Source: UBA826 sp045564655
GTDB taxonomy: Bacteria; Chloroflexota; Dehalococcoidia; Lucifugimonadales; UBA826
Assembly (NCBI GenBank): GCA_045564655.1
Contig: JBJLGX010000012.1
Location: 1-11,939, forward strand
Direction: 5' to 3'
Length of the DNA stretch: 11,939 nt
Position 1 is the stretch's first letter. Every line of letters begins with the position of its first letter. Shown in pieces: positions 1-6,858 of the stretch. The notes beneath the pieces were generated by a model. That model was not told the origin of the DNA and searched no databases. It saw nothing but the letters and a program-made list of their open reading frames with translations. Made by a program: the position numbers and the translations under genes.

Positions 1-1
1 C

Positions 2-1294
2 CAGTCAAATAGTATAGATAAGGAGTTTATTGCGATATCAGAACCATCTAGTGCAAAAACTTCTAATAGTTCTATTAAACAAAATGAAACTAACGTTATT
101 TTAGAAAGGATAAGTAATGCAATTAAAGGTGGATATTCATACGAGGGAGACCTTTTTATGAATATGATTGTAACTTATGGGGAATATTCTCAAGAGTTGC
201 CTTTAAATATGAAAGGAGATGTTTCTCCGAATGGAAATGATTTTAGTGGAATAGTTGATATGACAGGTGATGGAACAGCATTGATCAATGTGAGAATTGT
301 TTCAGATAAAATTTATCTTAATACTAATGGCTCTACTGTGTGGGAAGAAATACCTGAAGGTCAAAAAATCATTTCTCCTCCGGGTTTAACTACTACGGTT
401 ATAGAGAATATTTTAGCTCCTGAATATGTTGGGACTACAGTTAAAAAGGACCAAGATGCTGGCTACATTACTGGAGCTGTATCTCCTTCATATTTAGGCG
501 ACTTTGTTGATATTCTGAAAGATTCCAATGGAAATGTTGGAGTAGATATTTATATTGACCCAATCACAAGTTATATAATTTCTTTGACTCTGACTGGTTC
601 TGTAAAAGCTGGACCTCAAGTACAAAGCCCAACTGGCGAAGATGTATATATTGAAGTGGATCTTTCATTAGATGCTTCTAATTTTGGAAAGCAAGTTAGT
701 GTTAGAATTCCTCAATTACCACCTAACTCCTCTGAGATTCAATTTTCTCAACCACCTTTAATGACAATTGATCAAACTAAAGATTACTCTGCAAAAATTT
801 TCATGTTTGGCGGAGGTGTAATTGATATTGATTTATTTGAGAAGAAAGCTCCGATTACTGTTAATAATTTTGTTCATTTGGCAGAAAAAGAATTTTATAA
901 CGGGGTAACTTTTCATAGAGTTATTCCAGGATTTATGGCTCAAACGGGAGACCCTACTGGTACTGGAAGCGGAGGACCAGGTTATGAATTTCAGAATGAA
1001 TTTCATGTAGATGCTAGGCATGATTCCGAAGGTGTTGTATCAATGGCTAATGCAGGAATTCAAAATGGCAAAGCCACCAACGGAAGTCAATTTTTTATAA
1101 CATATGAAGCGGCCTCTCGCTTAGATGGATTAAATGAAGATGATTCTAAGAAAGACTGTACAGTTGCCGGAACCTCGTGTCACAGTGTTTTTGGTAAGGT
1201 AACACAAGGTATGGATGTACTTAGAGAACTTGCTGTTCCGGCACAAGGAATGACGCCAGACGTTATAGAAAAAGTACTTATTTATAGTGAATGA
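2..1294 (+). CDS. LppX/LprG-like domain fused to cyclophilin-type peptidyl-prolyl isomerase (5' partial)
   Basis: The frame is open from base 2 with no stop before the first ATG at 158, so the start lies left of the window. Numbering from that Met, the N-terminal half (from about 15 residues before it to residue 150) looks like the LppX_LprAFG lipoprotein fold: it opens with a helix-like ILERISNAIKGGYSY and has a strand-rich body with KIYLN and a later W-E-E. A Ser/Asn-rich linker precedes it, as expected after a lipobox, but the lipobox is outside the window. Residues about 210-378 are a cyclophilin: FHRVIPGFMAQ at 252-262 carries equivalents of CypA R55, F60, M61 and Q63, and NGSQFF follows. 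The CypA W121 position is Arg. A 17-residue stretch at 325-341, where CypA has one residue, contains Cys334 and Cys341. Probable role: extracytoplasmic prolyl isomerase in protein folding. The cyclophilin is certain; the N-terminal assignment is likely. Confidence 0.85.
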   Translation, partial: QSNSIDKEFIAISEPSSAKTSNSSIKQNETNVILERISNAIKGGYSYEGDLFMNMIVTYGEYSQELPLNMKGDVSPNGNDFSGIVDMTGDGTALINVRIVSDKIYLNTNGSTVWEEIPEGQKIISPPGLTTTVIENILAPEYVGTTVKKDQDAGYITGAVSPSYLGDFVDILKDSNGNVGVDIYIDPITSYIISLTLTGSVKAGPQVQSPTGEDVYIEVDLSLDASNFGKQVSVRIPQLPPNSSEIQFSQPPLMTIDQTKDYSAKIFMFGGGVIDIDLFEKKAPITVNNFVHLAEKEFYNGVTFHRVIPGFMAQTGDPTGTGSGGPGYEFQNEFHVDARHDSEGVVSMANAGIQNGKATNGSQFFITYEAASRLDGLNEDDSKKDCTVAGTSCHSVFGKVTQGMDVLRELAVPAQGMTPDVIEKVLIYSE

Positions 1295-1314
1295 TCATTA
1301 AAAATGAGTAGAAT

Positions 1315-2253
1315 TTATTTTTTAGGGGGTTGTTTTGGAGAAGGGTTAACCATATCCATTCCCAGTGTCCCTGGAAACATCGCGTCTATTTCTTCTACAG
1401 TCCATCTGCCCTTTTTTCTTAATGTCCTTTCTTCCGAAGGGTTATTCATTAATGAAATTTGACCACCGGCACAGTGAAAAACATTACCATTAACATCATT
1501 TGCTTCATCAGAAGCAAGCCATGCAACCATAGGAGCAACATCATCAGGCTCTCTATTTAATTCTAGGGGAATAGGTCCAGATCCTTGTCCTTCCATCCCC
1601 ATACCACTTGCAGCTCTGAGATCTCGAGATGATTGAGGAACAGTTCCTGTCATTCTTGAATTTGCTCCTGGAGAAATGCTGTTTACTGTAACTCCGTATT
1701 TACCTAAATCTCTTGCAGCGGATCTGGTAAACCCTGCTATTCCATCCTTTGCAGCGCCATAGTTAGCTTGACCTGAGTTCCCATATAATCCAGAAATAGA
1801 AGAGAATGTAATTATTCTTCCACTTTTTTGTTGTCTAAATAATACCGAAGCTGGTTTGCATATTGAAAAAGTTCCTTTTAAGTGTACTGCTATAACATCA
1901 TCCCATTCCTCTTCTGTCATATTGAAAAGCATGCGATCTCGAAGTATTCCAGCAACTGTTACGACAATATCTAATTTCCCAAATGTATCAAGAGCAGTTC
2001 TGATTATCGATTCTCCTCCATCCATTGTTGCGACAGAGTCATAATTTGCAACAGCTTCTCCTCCCATTTGTTTTATTTCGTTTACGACATCATCAGCTGG
2101 AGATGACGATGTTCCAGTACCGTCAACAGCGCCTCCTATATCGTTAACGACAACTTTTGCCCCTTCTTCGGCAAACAATAATGCTATGCCTCTACCGATA
2201 CCTCTGCCTGAACCTGTTACGACTGCCACTTTGTTTTTTAATGAATTGCCCAT
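1315..2253 (-). CDS. SDR family oxidoreductase, MFE-2/3-hydroxyacyl-CoA dehydrogenase-like (copy 1)
   Basis: A 312-residue classical short-chain dehydrogenase. TGSGRGIG at 13-20 is the Rossmann nucleotide loop, and N37-D38 after strand 2 favours NAD(H) over NADP(H). The catalytic Ser152, Tyr165 and Lys169 are present with normal 13/4 spacing. VHLKGTF at 123-129 and the GNSGQANY segment resemble the dehydrogenase domain of peroxisomal multifunctional enzyme type 2 (HSD17B4), so a 3-hydroxyacyl-CoA or related hydroxy substrate is plausible but unproven. A tail of about 40 residues (GRWTVEEID...VNPSP) extends past the core and is shared with its neighbour. ATG start with AAGAGG five bases upstream. 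It lies 34 bp downstream of its paralogue, so the two are probably one transcript. It converges on the cyclophilin gene with a 20 bp gap. Confidence 0.88.
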   Translation of the reverse strand: MGNSLKNKVAVVTGSGRGIGRGIALLFAEEGAKVVVNDIGGAVDGTGTSSSPADDVVNEIKQMGGEAVANYDSVATMDGGESIIRTALDTFGKLDIVVTVAGILRDRMLFNMTEEEWDDVIAVHLKGTFSICKPASVLFRQQKSGRIITFSSISGLYGNSGQANYGAAKDGIAGFTRSAARDLGKYGVTVNSISPGANSRMTGTVPQSSRDLRAASGMGMEGQGSGPIPLELNREPDDVAPMVAWLASDEANDVNGNVFHCAGGQISLMNNPSEERTLRKKGRWTVEEIDAMFPGTLGMDMVNPSPKQPPKK

Positions 2254-2287
2254 TTTTTCCTCTTACTTGCGTTACTGATAGTTATAA

Positions 2288-3208
2288 TTAATTAGATTGT
2301 TGGGATGGAGCAGGGTTAACTAATCCTTTAGTAAGGTGCTCTGGAGCCATTTCGTTAAGTTCATCTAAACTCCAGCGACCTTGTTTAAATATAGTTCTTG
2401 TTCTTCTTGGTAGAGATAATTTTGTTATTGTTCCACCATATACTAAGAATGTTTGCCCATTTACATTACTTGCTTTGTCGCTAGCTAAATATGCTACAAA
2501 AGGAGCTATATCGTCAGGATGCATTTCTGCCATTGGTGGAGCTATTTCACGATCTTTAGGCCTATTAGCACGTAGTTCACGAGCTGTGTCAGGAACTGAT
2601 TGCATCATTCTCGTATTTGCTCTTGGGCAAATCGCATTTGCTGTTGCTCCATATCGACCTAAATCTTTAGCGGCGACTTTAGTGAATCCTGCAATACCAG
2701 ATTTGGCAGCTGCATAATTAGCTTGACCTGGGTTTCCAAATAAACCGGATTCAGAAGCAAAGGTTATAATACGGCCACTTTTTTGTTGTCGATAAAGGAT
2801 TGCAGCATGCTTGCATACAGTGAATGTTCCTTTTAGGTGTACACGTATAACATCATCCCATTCTTCTTCTGTCATATTAAATAACATACGATCTCTAAGA
2901 ATTCCCGCTACTGTTACAACAATATCCAATTGTCCATATGAATCAACAGCGGATTGAACTAGTCCCTCGCCGCCCTTCATAGTTGAGATATCTGTATAGT
3001 TTGGCATTGCTTCGCCACCAGATGACTTTATTTCATCTACGACCTGTTCGGCAGGGCTATTGGATGTGCCGTCACCATCTAATGTGGCTCCGATATCATT
3101 TACGATAACTTTTGCACCTTCTGATGCTAAAGCCTTTGCTACTCCTGCTCCTATTCCCCTACCTGCACCAGTTACAATAGCAACTTTGCCATCTAAGTAA
3201 TTTGCCAA
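2288..3208 (-). CDS. SDR family oxidoreductase, MFE-2/3-hydroxyacyl-CoA dehydrogenase-like (copy 2)
   Basis: A 306-residue paralogue of the next gene and first in the two-gene unit. TGAGRGIG at 13-20, D38, Ser152, Tyr165 and Lys169 sit at the same numbers as in copy 1, so the first 169 residues align without gaps. Residues 94-121 are identical in the two proteins. The copies differ where substrate specificity is usually set: copy 1 has SPGANSRM after strand 6 and copy 2 has CPRANTRM, losing the common PG pair. The start is TTG at 3206-3208 behind AAGGAG with a 6-base spacer, so the non-ATG start is well supported. NAD-dependent oxidation of a hydroxyacyl or similar substrate is inferred from family only. 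Transcription probably begins in the divergent gap shared with trmL. Confidence 0.88.
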   Translation of the reverse strand: MANYLDGKVAIVTGAGRGIGAGVAKALASEGAKVIVNDIGATLDGDGTSNSPAEQVVDEIKSSGGEAMPNYTDISTMKGGEGLVQSAVDSYGQLDIVVTVAGILRDRMLFNMTEEEWDDVIRVHLKGTFTVCKHAAILYRQQKSGRIITFASESGLFGNPGQANYAAAKSGIAGFTKVAAKDLGRYGATANAICPRANTRMMQSVPDTARELRANRPKDREIAPPMAEMHPDDIAPFVAYLASDKASNVNGQTFLVYGGTITKLSLPRRTRTIFKQGRWSLDELNEMAPEHLTKGLVNPAPSQQSN

Positions 3209-3307
3209 TTTGCTCTCCTTATCAAAACATACTTATATATGATAGATTGATTAATGTACTTCATAATACATAAAATAACATTATAAATACTATCATTGAT
3301 TACAAAT
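3209..3307. promoter_or_regulatory. divergent intergenic region between SDR copy 2 and trmL
   Basis: This AT-rich gap of about 100 bp lies between two divergent gene starts and must hold, or sit close to, promoters for both. It contains the AAGGAG ribosome site of the leftward gene (complement of 3215-3220). A TATAAA at 3282-3287 would give a very short leader for trmL, which has no Shine-Dalgarno sequence before its ATG at 3308. No convincing -35 or operator was seen. Confidence 0.3.
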
Positions 3308-3787
3308 ATGTTTCACATCATTCTTTACAAACCAGAGATTCCGAATAATACAGGCAATATTATTCGCTTATGTGCGAATATGGGGGCAGAATTACATTTA
3401 ATTAGACCCTTAGGGTTTGAATTAACTGAGTCCAAATTGAGAAGAGCTTCTTTGGATTACTCAGATCTTACTGTAGTAACAGAACACGATACACTACATG
3501 ATTATATGAATCGGTTCCCTAATCGAAGAATATTTGCTACTTCTGCATGGTCAGAACATTCTTATGCAGAAGTAGCATACACAAAAGAAGATTCATTTCT
3601 ATTTGGCCCTGAATCGTGTGGTCTTTCAGATTGGATATATAAAGAATTTCCAGATATAAAACCTATATTAATTCCAATGGCTGCTGATAATAGAAGTTTA
3701 AATGTAGCAAATGCGGTATCTGTTATTGGATATGAAGCTTGGAGGCAAAATGGATTTTTTGGCCGACGAGGGACTAGAATTAAATAA
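3308..3787 (+). CDS. trmL: tRNA (cytidine(34)-2'-O)-methyltransferase
   Basis: A 159-residue SPOUT-class RNA methyltransferase, close in length to E. coli TrmL (157), which 2'-O-methylates the wobble base of the two tRNA-Leu species using S-adenosylmethionine. Visible family marks are YKPEIPNNTGNIIRLCANMG near the N terminus, the LRRASLDY segment, FGPESCGL at 99-106, and the knot-forming IPMAADNRSLNVANAVS at 122-138 followed by YEAWRQ. The start is placed at ATG 3308, because the protein then begins MFHIILYKPEIP, matching TrmL proteins. An in-frame TTG at 3296 would add four residues. Neither start has a clear Shine-Dalgarno site, so the message may have a very short or no leader. It is probably the first gene of a three-gene unit. 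Confidence 0.93.
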   Translation: MFHIILYKPEIPNNTGNIIRLCANMGAELHLIRPLGFELTESKLRRASLDYSDLTVVTEHDTLHDYMNRFPNRRIFATSAWSEHSYAEVAYTKEDSFLFGPESCGLSDWIYKEFPDIKPILIPMAADNRSLNVANAVSVIGYEAWRQNGFFGRRGTRIK

Positions 3788-3806
3788 ATATTTGTTAGTG
3801 AGATTT

Positions 3807-3950
3807 ATGGGTAGAGCAAATTGGCATTATGATCATCCTCCTGCATGTACGTGTGTTGAATGTTCGGAAAAAAGAATAAAAAAAAATAGAAGTATATTTA
3901 AAAAATTGCAAGATTTATTTTTAAAAATTCGTCGAGGTATGAGATTTTGA
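3807..3950 (+). CDS. small Cys-rich protein with CxCxxC motif, function unknown
   Basis: A 47-residue protein if started at ATG 3807, 19 bp after trmL. It begins MGRANWHYDHPPACTCVECSEKR and continues into a Lys/Arg-rich helix ending FLKIRRGMRF. The His plus CTCVEC cluster looks like a small zinc-binding knuckle. The same frame has an earlier ATG at 3750 giving 66 residues. A GGAGG lies before that ATG, but those bases encode the conserved Trp-Arg of TrmL, so the match may be chance. The stop overlaps the start of the next gene (TTGA at 3947-3950), which indicates translational coupling to the JAMM peptidase. The motif and operon position support a real gene. I recognise no function; a basic zinc-dependent accessory or nucleic-acid-binding protein is speculation. 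Confidence 0.65.
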   Translation: MGRANWHYDHPPACTCVECSEKRIKKNRSIFKKLQDLFLKIRRGMRF

Positions 3951-4360
3951 TTACAATCTCAAAAACATTGATTGACCAAATGATTAAACATTCTTTTGAT
4001 GAAAACCCTAACGAGTGTTGCGGAATTTTATCTGGTAAAAATGGCAATGTTTCTAAACTGTATAAAATAGCAAATTCTGCTTCTAGTCCCTTTAGGTACG
4101 TAATGGATCCTAAAGATATGTATAACGCTATGAAAGACTCTGAAGATAACGAGTTAGATTTTATGGTTTTCTACCATTCACATACTCATACTCCGGCTTT
4201 TCCTTCAGATACAGATACTCGAATGGCATTAGAATCCGGATGGGTTGATTTTTGTTATGCACTAATTTCTATTGAAAATCATGAAGAGCCTGTGGTTGAA
4301 TTTTATATAATTGACTCTGAGGGAAATATTGAACACAAGAAAATAGATATTATTGATTAA
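3947..4360 (+). CDS. JAMM/MPN+ metallopeptidase, Mec (CysO-cysteine peptidase)-like
   Basis: A 137-residue single-domain JAB/MPN+ protein. The zinc-site residues are all visible: Glu23 in NECCGIL, then His77, His79, Ser87 and Asp90 in YHSHTHTPAFPSDTD. The sequence YHSHT...PS.TD without the usual HxHP proline is the form seen in actinobacterial Mec, which releases cysteine from the C terminus of the sulfur carrier CysO. Related JAMM enzymes process other ubiquitin-like sulfur carriers. No CysO, ThiS or MoaD-like gene and no cysteine synthase is in the window, so the partner is unknown. The start is TTG at 3947, overlapping the previous stop by three bases and preceded by GAGG with a 9-base spacer. 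Its stop shares the TTAA at 4357-4360 with the stop of the opposing gene. Confidence 0.88.
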   Translation: MITISKTLIDQMIKHSFDENPNECCGILSGKNGNVSKLYKIANSASSPFRYVMDPKDMYNAMKDSEDNELDFMVFYHSHTHTPAFPSDTDTRMALESGWVDFCYALISIENHEEPVVEFYIIDSEGNIEHKKIDIID

Positions 4361-5316
4361 TTATTCTTTCTGAACCATTTGTATTTCCAGGCAAATATAC
4401 TTCCAAATATTAAAAACTGAATTAAGCTTGGAAGTATAAGTGTAAATAAATTAAATTCAGGTATGTCAGCTATGAATAGTGCGGGTGTTGGGACGACACT
4501 CTTTTCTAAGTTGACTATTAGAAATGCCCATAAATTATTCATTATGTGGAAACCAATCGCTAATTCTAGACCTCCGTCTAATACAGTAATGAGACTCATA
4601 AAAATAGCTAATATTAGTACACTAGATAAATATGCTACTATCCCGTACTCCCAAGGTTCTGGATTTGCTATATGTAGAATAGCAAAGAGACTAGAGGTTG
4701 ATATTATTAAAAAATATTTAGATTTTGCAATTAAAGAAAATGCTTGCAAAATATAGCCTCGAAAAAATATTTCTTCCATGCCTGCTTGAATAGGTACTAA
4801 CATTAAAGCCAAGATGACGATTATAAAAAATTCAAATCCTGGTGAATTAAAAGTCATGGTGCTATCTTCAGATTGAGATCCAGATAATTGTATTAGTAAT
4901 GAAATAACTGAAAATATAGCAACAATAGACATTGCAAAAAAAAGTCTTCTGAAATCGAATTGCTGTCGCCCGGTGATTATTGATATAAAAGGTTTTTGGT
5001 GTAAGCGAGTTACTACCACATATAGCGTAATCAAAGCTAACACAAATGGAACAAAAGCTAATATAAAATTAGGTATGTATGACGGTCCAGCTATTATGAA
5101 ATTATCTGTATTGCAATTAAATCCTGTTATTTCGTAATTATTTATCAATAAACAGGTTAATAATGATGGAATAATACCTATTCCTTGCCAAATTAAGAAT
5201 ACAGAAAGTATTGATATTAACCAATATTTCCAGTTTGTTATTCCTTTTCTAGCATTTGAAATGAACTGCTTTTGAGGAGATATTCTATTATCTTGATTGT
5301 TGGTAAATTTATTCAT
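4357..5316 (-). CDS. CPBP family intramembrane metalloprotease (Rce1-like)
   Basis: A 319-residue polytopic membrane protein with the three motifs of the CPBP/Abi (CAAX protease and bacteriocin-processing) family: EEIFFR at 181-186, FAILH ending at His215, and HIMNN with His257 and Asn261. These form the catalytic site inside the membrane. Hydrophobic stretches at roughly 31-57, 82-104, 124-143, 161-179, 200-216, 225-246 and 287-309 suggest about seven to eight membrane segments, with a polar 30-residue N terminus in front. The target is unknown: prenylated proteins, signal peptides or antimicrobial peptides are all possible for the family. ATG start with only a weak AGGT upstream. It is divergent from the kinase gene and overlaps the JAMM gene tail to tail. 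Confidence 0.9.
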   Translation of the reverse strand: MNKFTNNQDNRISPQKQFISNARKGITNWKYWLISILSVFLIWQGIGIIPSLLTCLLINNYEITGFNCNTDNFIIAGPSYIPNFILAFVPFVLALITLYVVVTRLHQKPFISIITGRQQFDFRRLFFAMSIVAIFSVISLLIQLSGSQSEDSTMTFNSPGFEFFIIVILALMLVPIQAGMEEIFFRGYILQAFSLIAKSKYFLIISTSSLFAILHIANPEPWEYGIVAYLSSVLILAIFMSLITVLDGGLELAIGFHIMNNLWAFLIVNLEKSVVPTPALFIADIPEFNLFTLILPSLIQFLIFGSIFAWKYKWFRKNN

Positions 5317-5415
5317 ATACCTATTATCTATTTAATTTTTGTAAAACATCAAAATTGACGATTATAAATCACTATGTTAGTTTTCGACTTTATAGTATTA
5401 ACTTTTATTAATGAC
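5317..5415. promoter_or_regulatory. divergent intergenic region between CPBP protease and kinase
   Basis: An AT-rich gap of about 100 bp if the kinase starts at 5416. It holds -10-like boxes TATAAA (5364-5369) and TATAGT (5391-5396) for the rightward gene, and a TTGACG at 5355-5360 that is not at a proper distance from either. If the box at 5391 is used, the kinase cannot start at the upstream ATG (5374). There is no strong Shine-Dalgarno site before either kinase start. Confidence 0.25.
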
Positions 5416-6840
5416 ATGTGTTTAAAGAAACTTTCATTTCAAGATACCATTGAATCTTTGCCAAGTCTTTGGCCTGAAGATCTTTTGCCTTTAATAAATC
5501 AAGAAATTAAAAGATCTGAAAAAAAGATATTTCTTATGGATGATGACCCTACGGGCTCCCAGACAGTTAGAAACGTAGCTATGTTATCTGACTGGTCAGT
5601 GGAATCATTAAAAAAAGAACTGGACTCTGATGAATTGGCCACTTTTATTCAAGTTAACACCAGAGCATATCCAGAAAATGAAGTAAAGAATATTATTAAA
5701 GAGGTTACGTCTAATATATTAGAGGCTACGTCTCGATCTCTTAAAGATCCAGTAGTGATTTTTAGATCTGACTCTACTTTAAGAGGACATTTTCCATTAG
5801 AAATGGATGTGTTTTCTGACACAGTTAGATCAATAAATAATGAAACCTATGATGCGTTGATATTCATACCTTTTTTTATTCAAGGTAGGAGATACACTTT
5901 TAATGATGTTCAATACACCTTGGAAGATAACACGTTAATTCCAGTAGGAGACACATCATTCTCTAATGACCCTGCGTTTTCTTACAAGTCTTCTAATTTA
6001 AAGAAATGGATGGAAGAAAAATATAAAGGGAAAATTAAAGCTGAAGATGTTGTTTCAATTAGCATAGAAGACATCAGACTTGGAGGCCCCCAAAGAGTCG
6101 AAGAAATACTAAAATCTTTAAATAATCAAACTATTTGTATTGTTAATGCAATGGATATGACTGATTTACATGTTTTTACGTTAGGATTGTTACGAGCAGA
6201 GAGAAAGGGAAGTAAATTTTCATATCGAACAGCAGCATCTTTTGTTAAGGCTAGAATTGGTCAATCAGAATACCCGTTTTTAACTAGAGATGAGATTGTA
6301 AATCACAATTCAAATGGAGCGTTGCTAATTGTAGGATCACATGTACCAGGAACTACTCTTCAGCTGAATAAGTTGATCAAATCGACGGATATTAATCCAA
6401 TAGAATTAAATGTACATAAAATATTAAATGGCAATTACGAAGAAAAACTTATAATTAAACAAATTGATGAATCATTATGTAACGGAGAAGATGTTGTTTT
6501 ATATACAAGTAGAGAAGTTGTAGTTGGTAACTCTCCAGAAGAATATTTAGTGATTGGCAAAAAGATAACAAATAGCATTGTAAATATTGTTAAAAATATT
6601 TCCGCAGAACCTAGCTATATTCTTTCAAAAGGAGGAATGACATCCTCCAGTGTAACAAAGGAAGCTTTGAATATTAGGAGAGCTACAATTCCGGGTCAAA
6701 TTTTTTCTGGGGTCCTTGTTATGAAAATGGAACAAGCTTCAAAATATCCTGGTGCTCATTTAGTTCTTTTCCCAGGCAATGTGGGAGATGAAGACGCCAT
6801 TTTAAATGTATACACTCAATTGAGCCCTAAAACTGTTTAA
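5416..6840 (+). CDS. four-carbon acid sugar kinase family protein (DUF1537/OtnK-like)
   Basis: A 474-residue ATP-dependent kinase of the family known from OtnK, LtnK and DtnK, which phosphorylate threonate, erythronate or 3-oxo-tetronate during acid-sugar breakdown. The N-terminal domain has DDDPTGSQT (from residue 42) and RSDSTLRGHFPLE (from residue 117). The C-terminal domain has LSKGGMTSS (about 404-411) and FPGNVGDED near the end, the nucleotide-binding part. The start at ATG 5416 is preferred because the family usually begins a few residues before the SLPSLWPEDLLP segment. An in-frame ATG at 5374 adds a hydrophobic 14-residue extension. Neither has a clear ribosome site. The next gene, an aldolase, follows after 18 bp and probably acts on its product. 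Exact substrate not determinable by eye. Confidence 0.88.
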   Translation: MCLKKLSFQDTIESLPSLWPEDLLPLINQEIKRSEKKIFLMDDDPTGSQTVRNVAMLSDWSVESLKKELDSDELATFIQVNTRAYPENEVKNIIKEVTSNILEATSRSLKDPVVIFRSDSTLRGHFPLEMDVFSDTVRSINNETYDALIFIPFFIQGRRYTFNDVQYTLEDNTLIPVGDTSFSNDPAFSYKSSNLKKWMEEKYKGKIKAEDVVSISIEDIRLGGPQRVEEILKSLNNQTICIVNAMDMTDLHVFTLGLLRAERKGSKFSYRTAASFVKARIGQSEYPFLTRDEIVNHNSNGALLIVGSHVPGTTLQLNKLIKSTDINPIELNVHKILNGNYEEKLIIKQIDESLCNGEDVVLYTSREVVVGNSPEEYLVIGKKITNSIVNIVKNISAEPSYILSKGGMTSSSVTKEALNIRRATIPGQIFSGVLVMKMEQASKYPGAHLVLFPGNVGDEDAILNVYTQLSPKTV

Positions 6841-6858
6841 TATTATTTAAGGATAAAA

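Noticed and set aside
158..160. ATG at 158 as the start of the cyclophilin protein
   Set aside because: The frame is open back to base 2, the LppX-like domain begins before this Met, and no ribosome site precedes it. The gene is 5' partial.
1290..1299. AATGATCATT palindrome at the cyclophilin stop as an operator or terminator
   Set aside because: Ten bases, weak pairing, no T-run, and it lies between two gene ends rather than at a promoter.
3711..3806. Longer version of the Cys-rich small protein starting at 3711
   Set aside because: It would overlap the conserved end of trmL by about 77 bases. The region before 3807 is just trmL read in another frame; the ATG at 3750 is kept only as an alternative.
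5374..5415. ATG at 5374 as the kinase start
   Set aside because: It adds a hydrophobic 14-residue extension not expected in this cytosolic kinase family, without a ribosome site. It is not excluded, only less likely.
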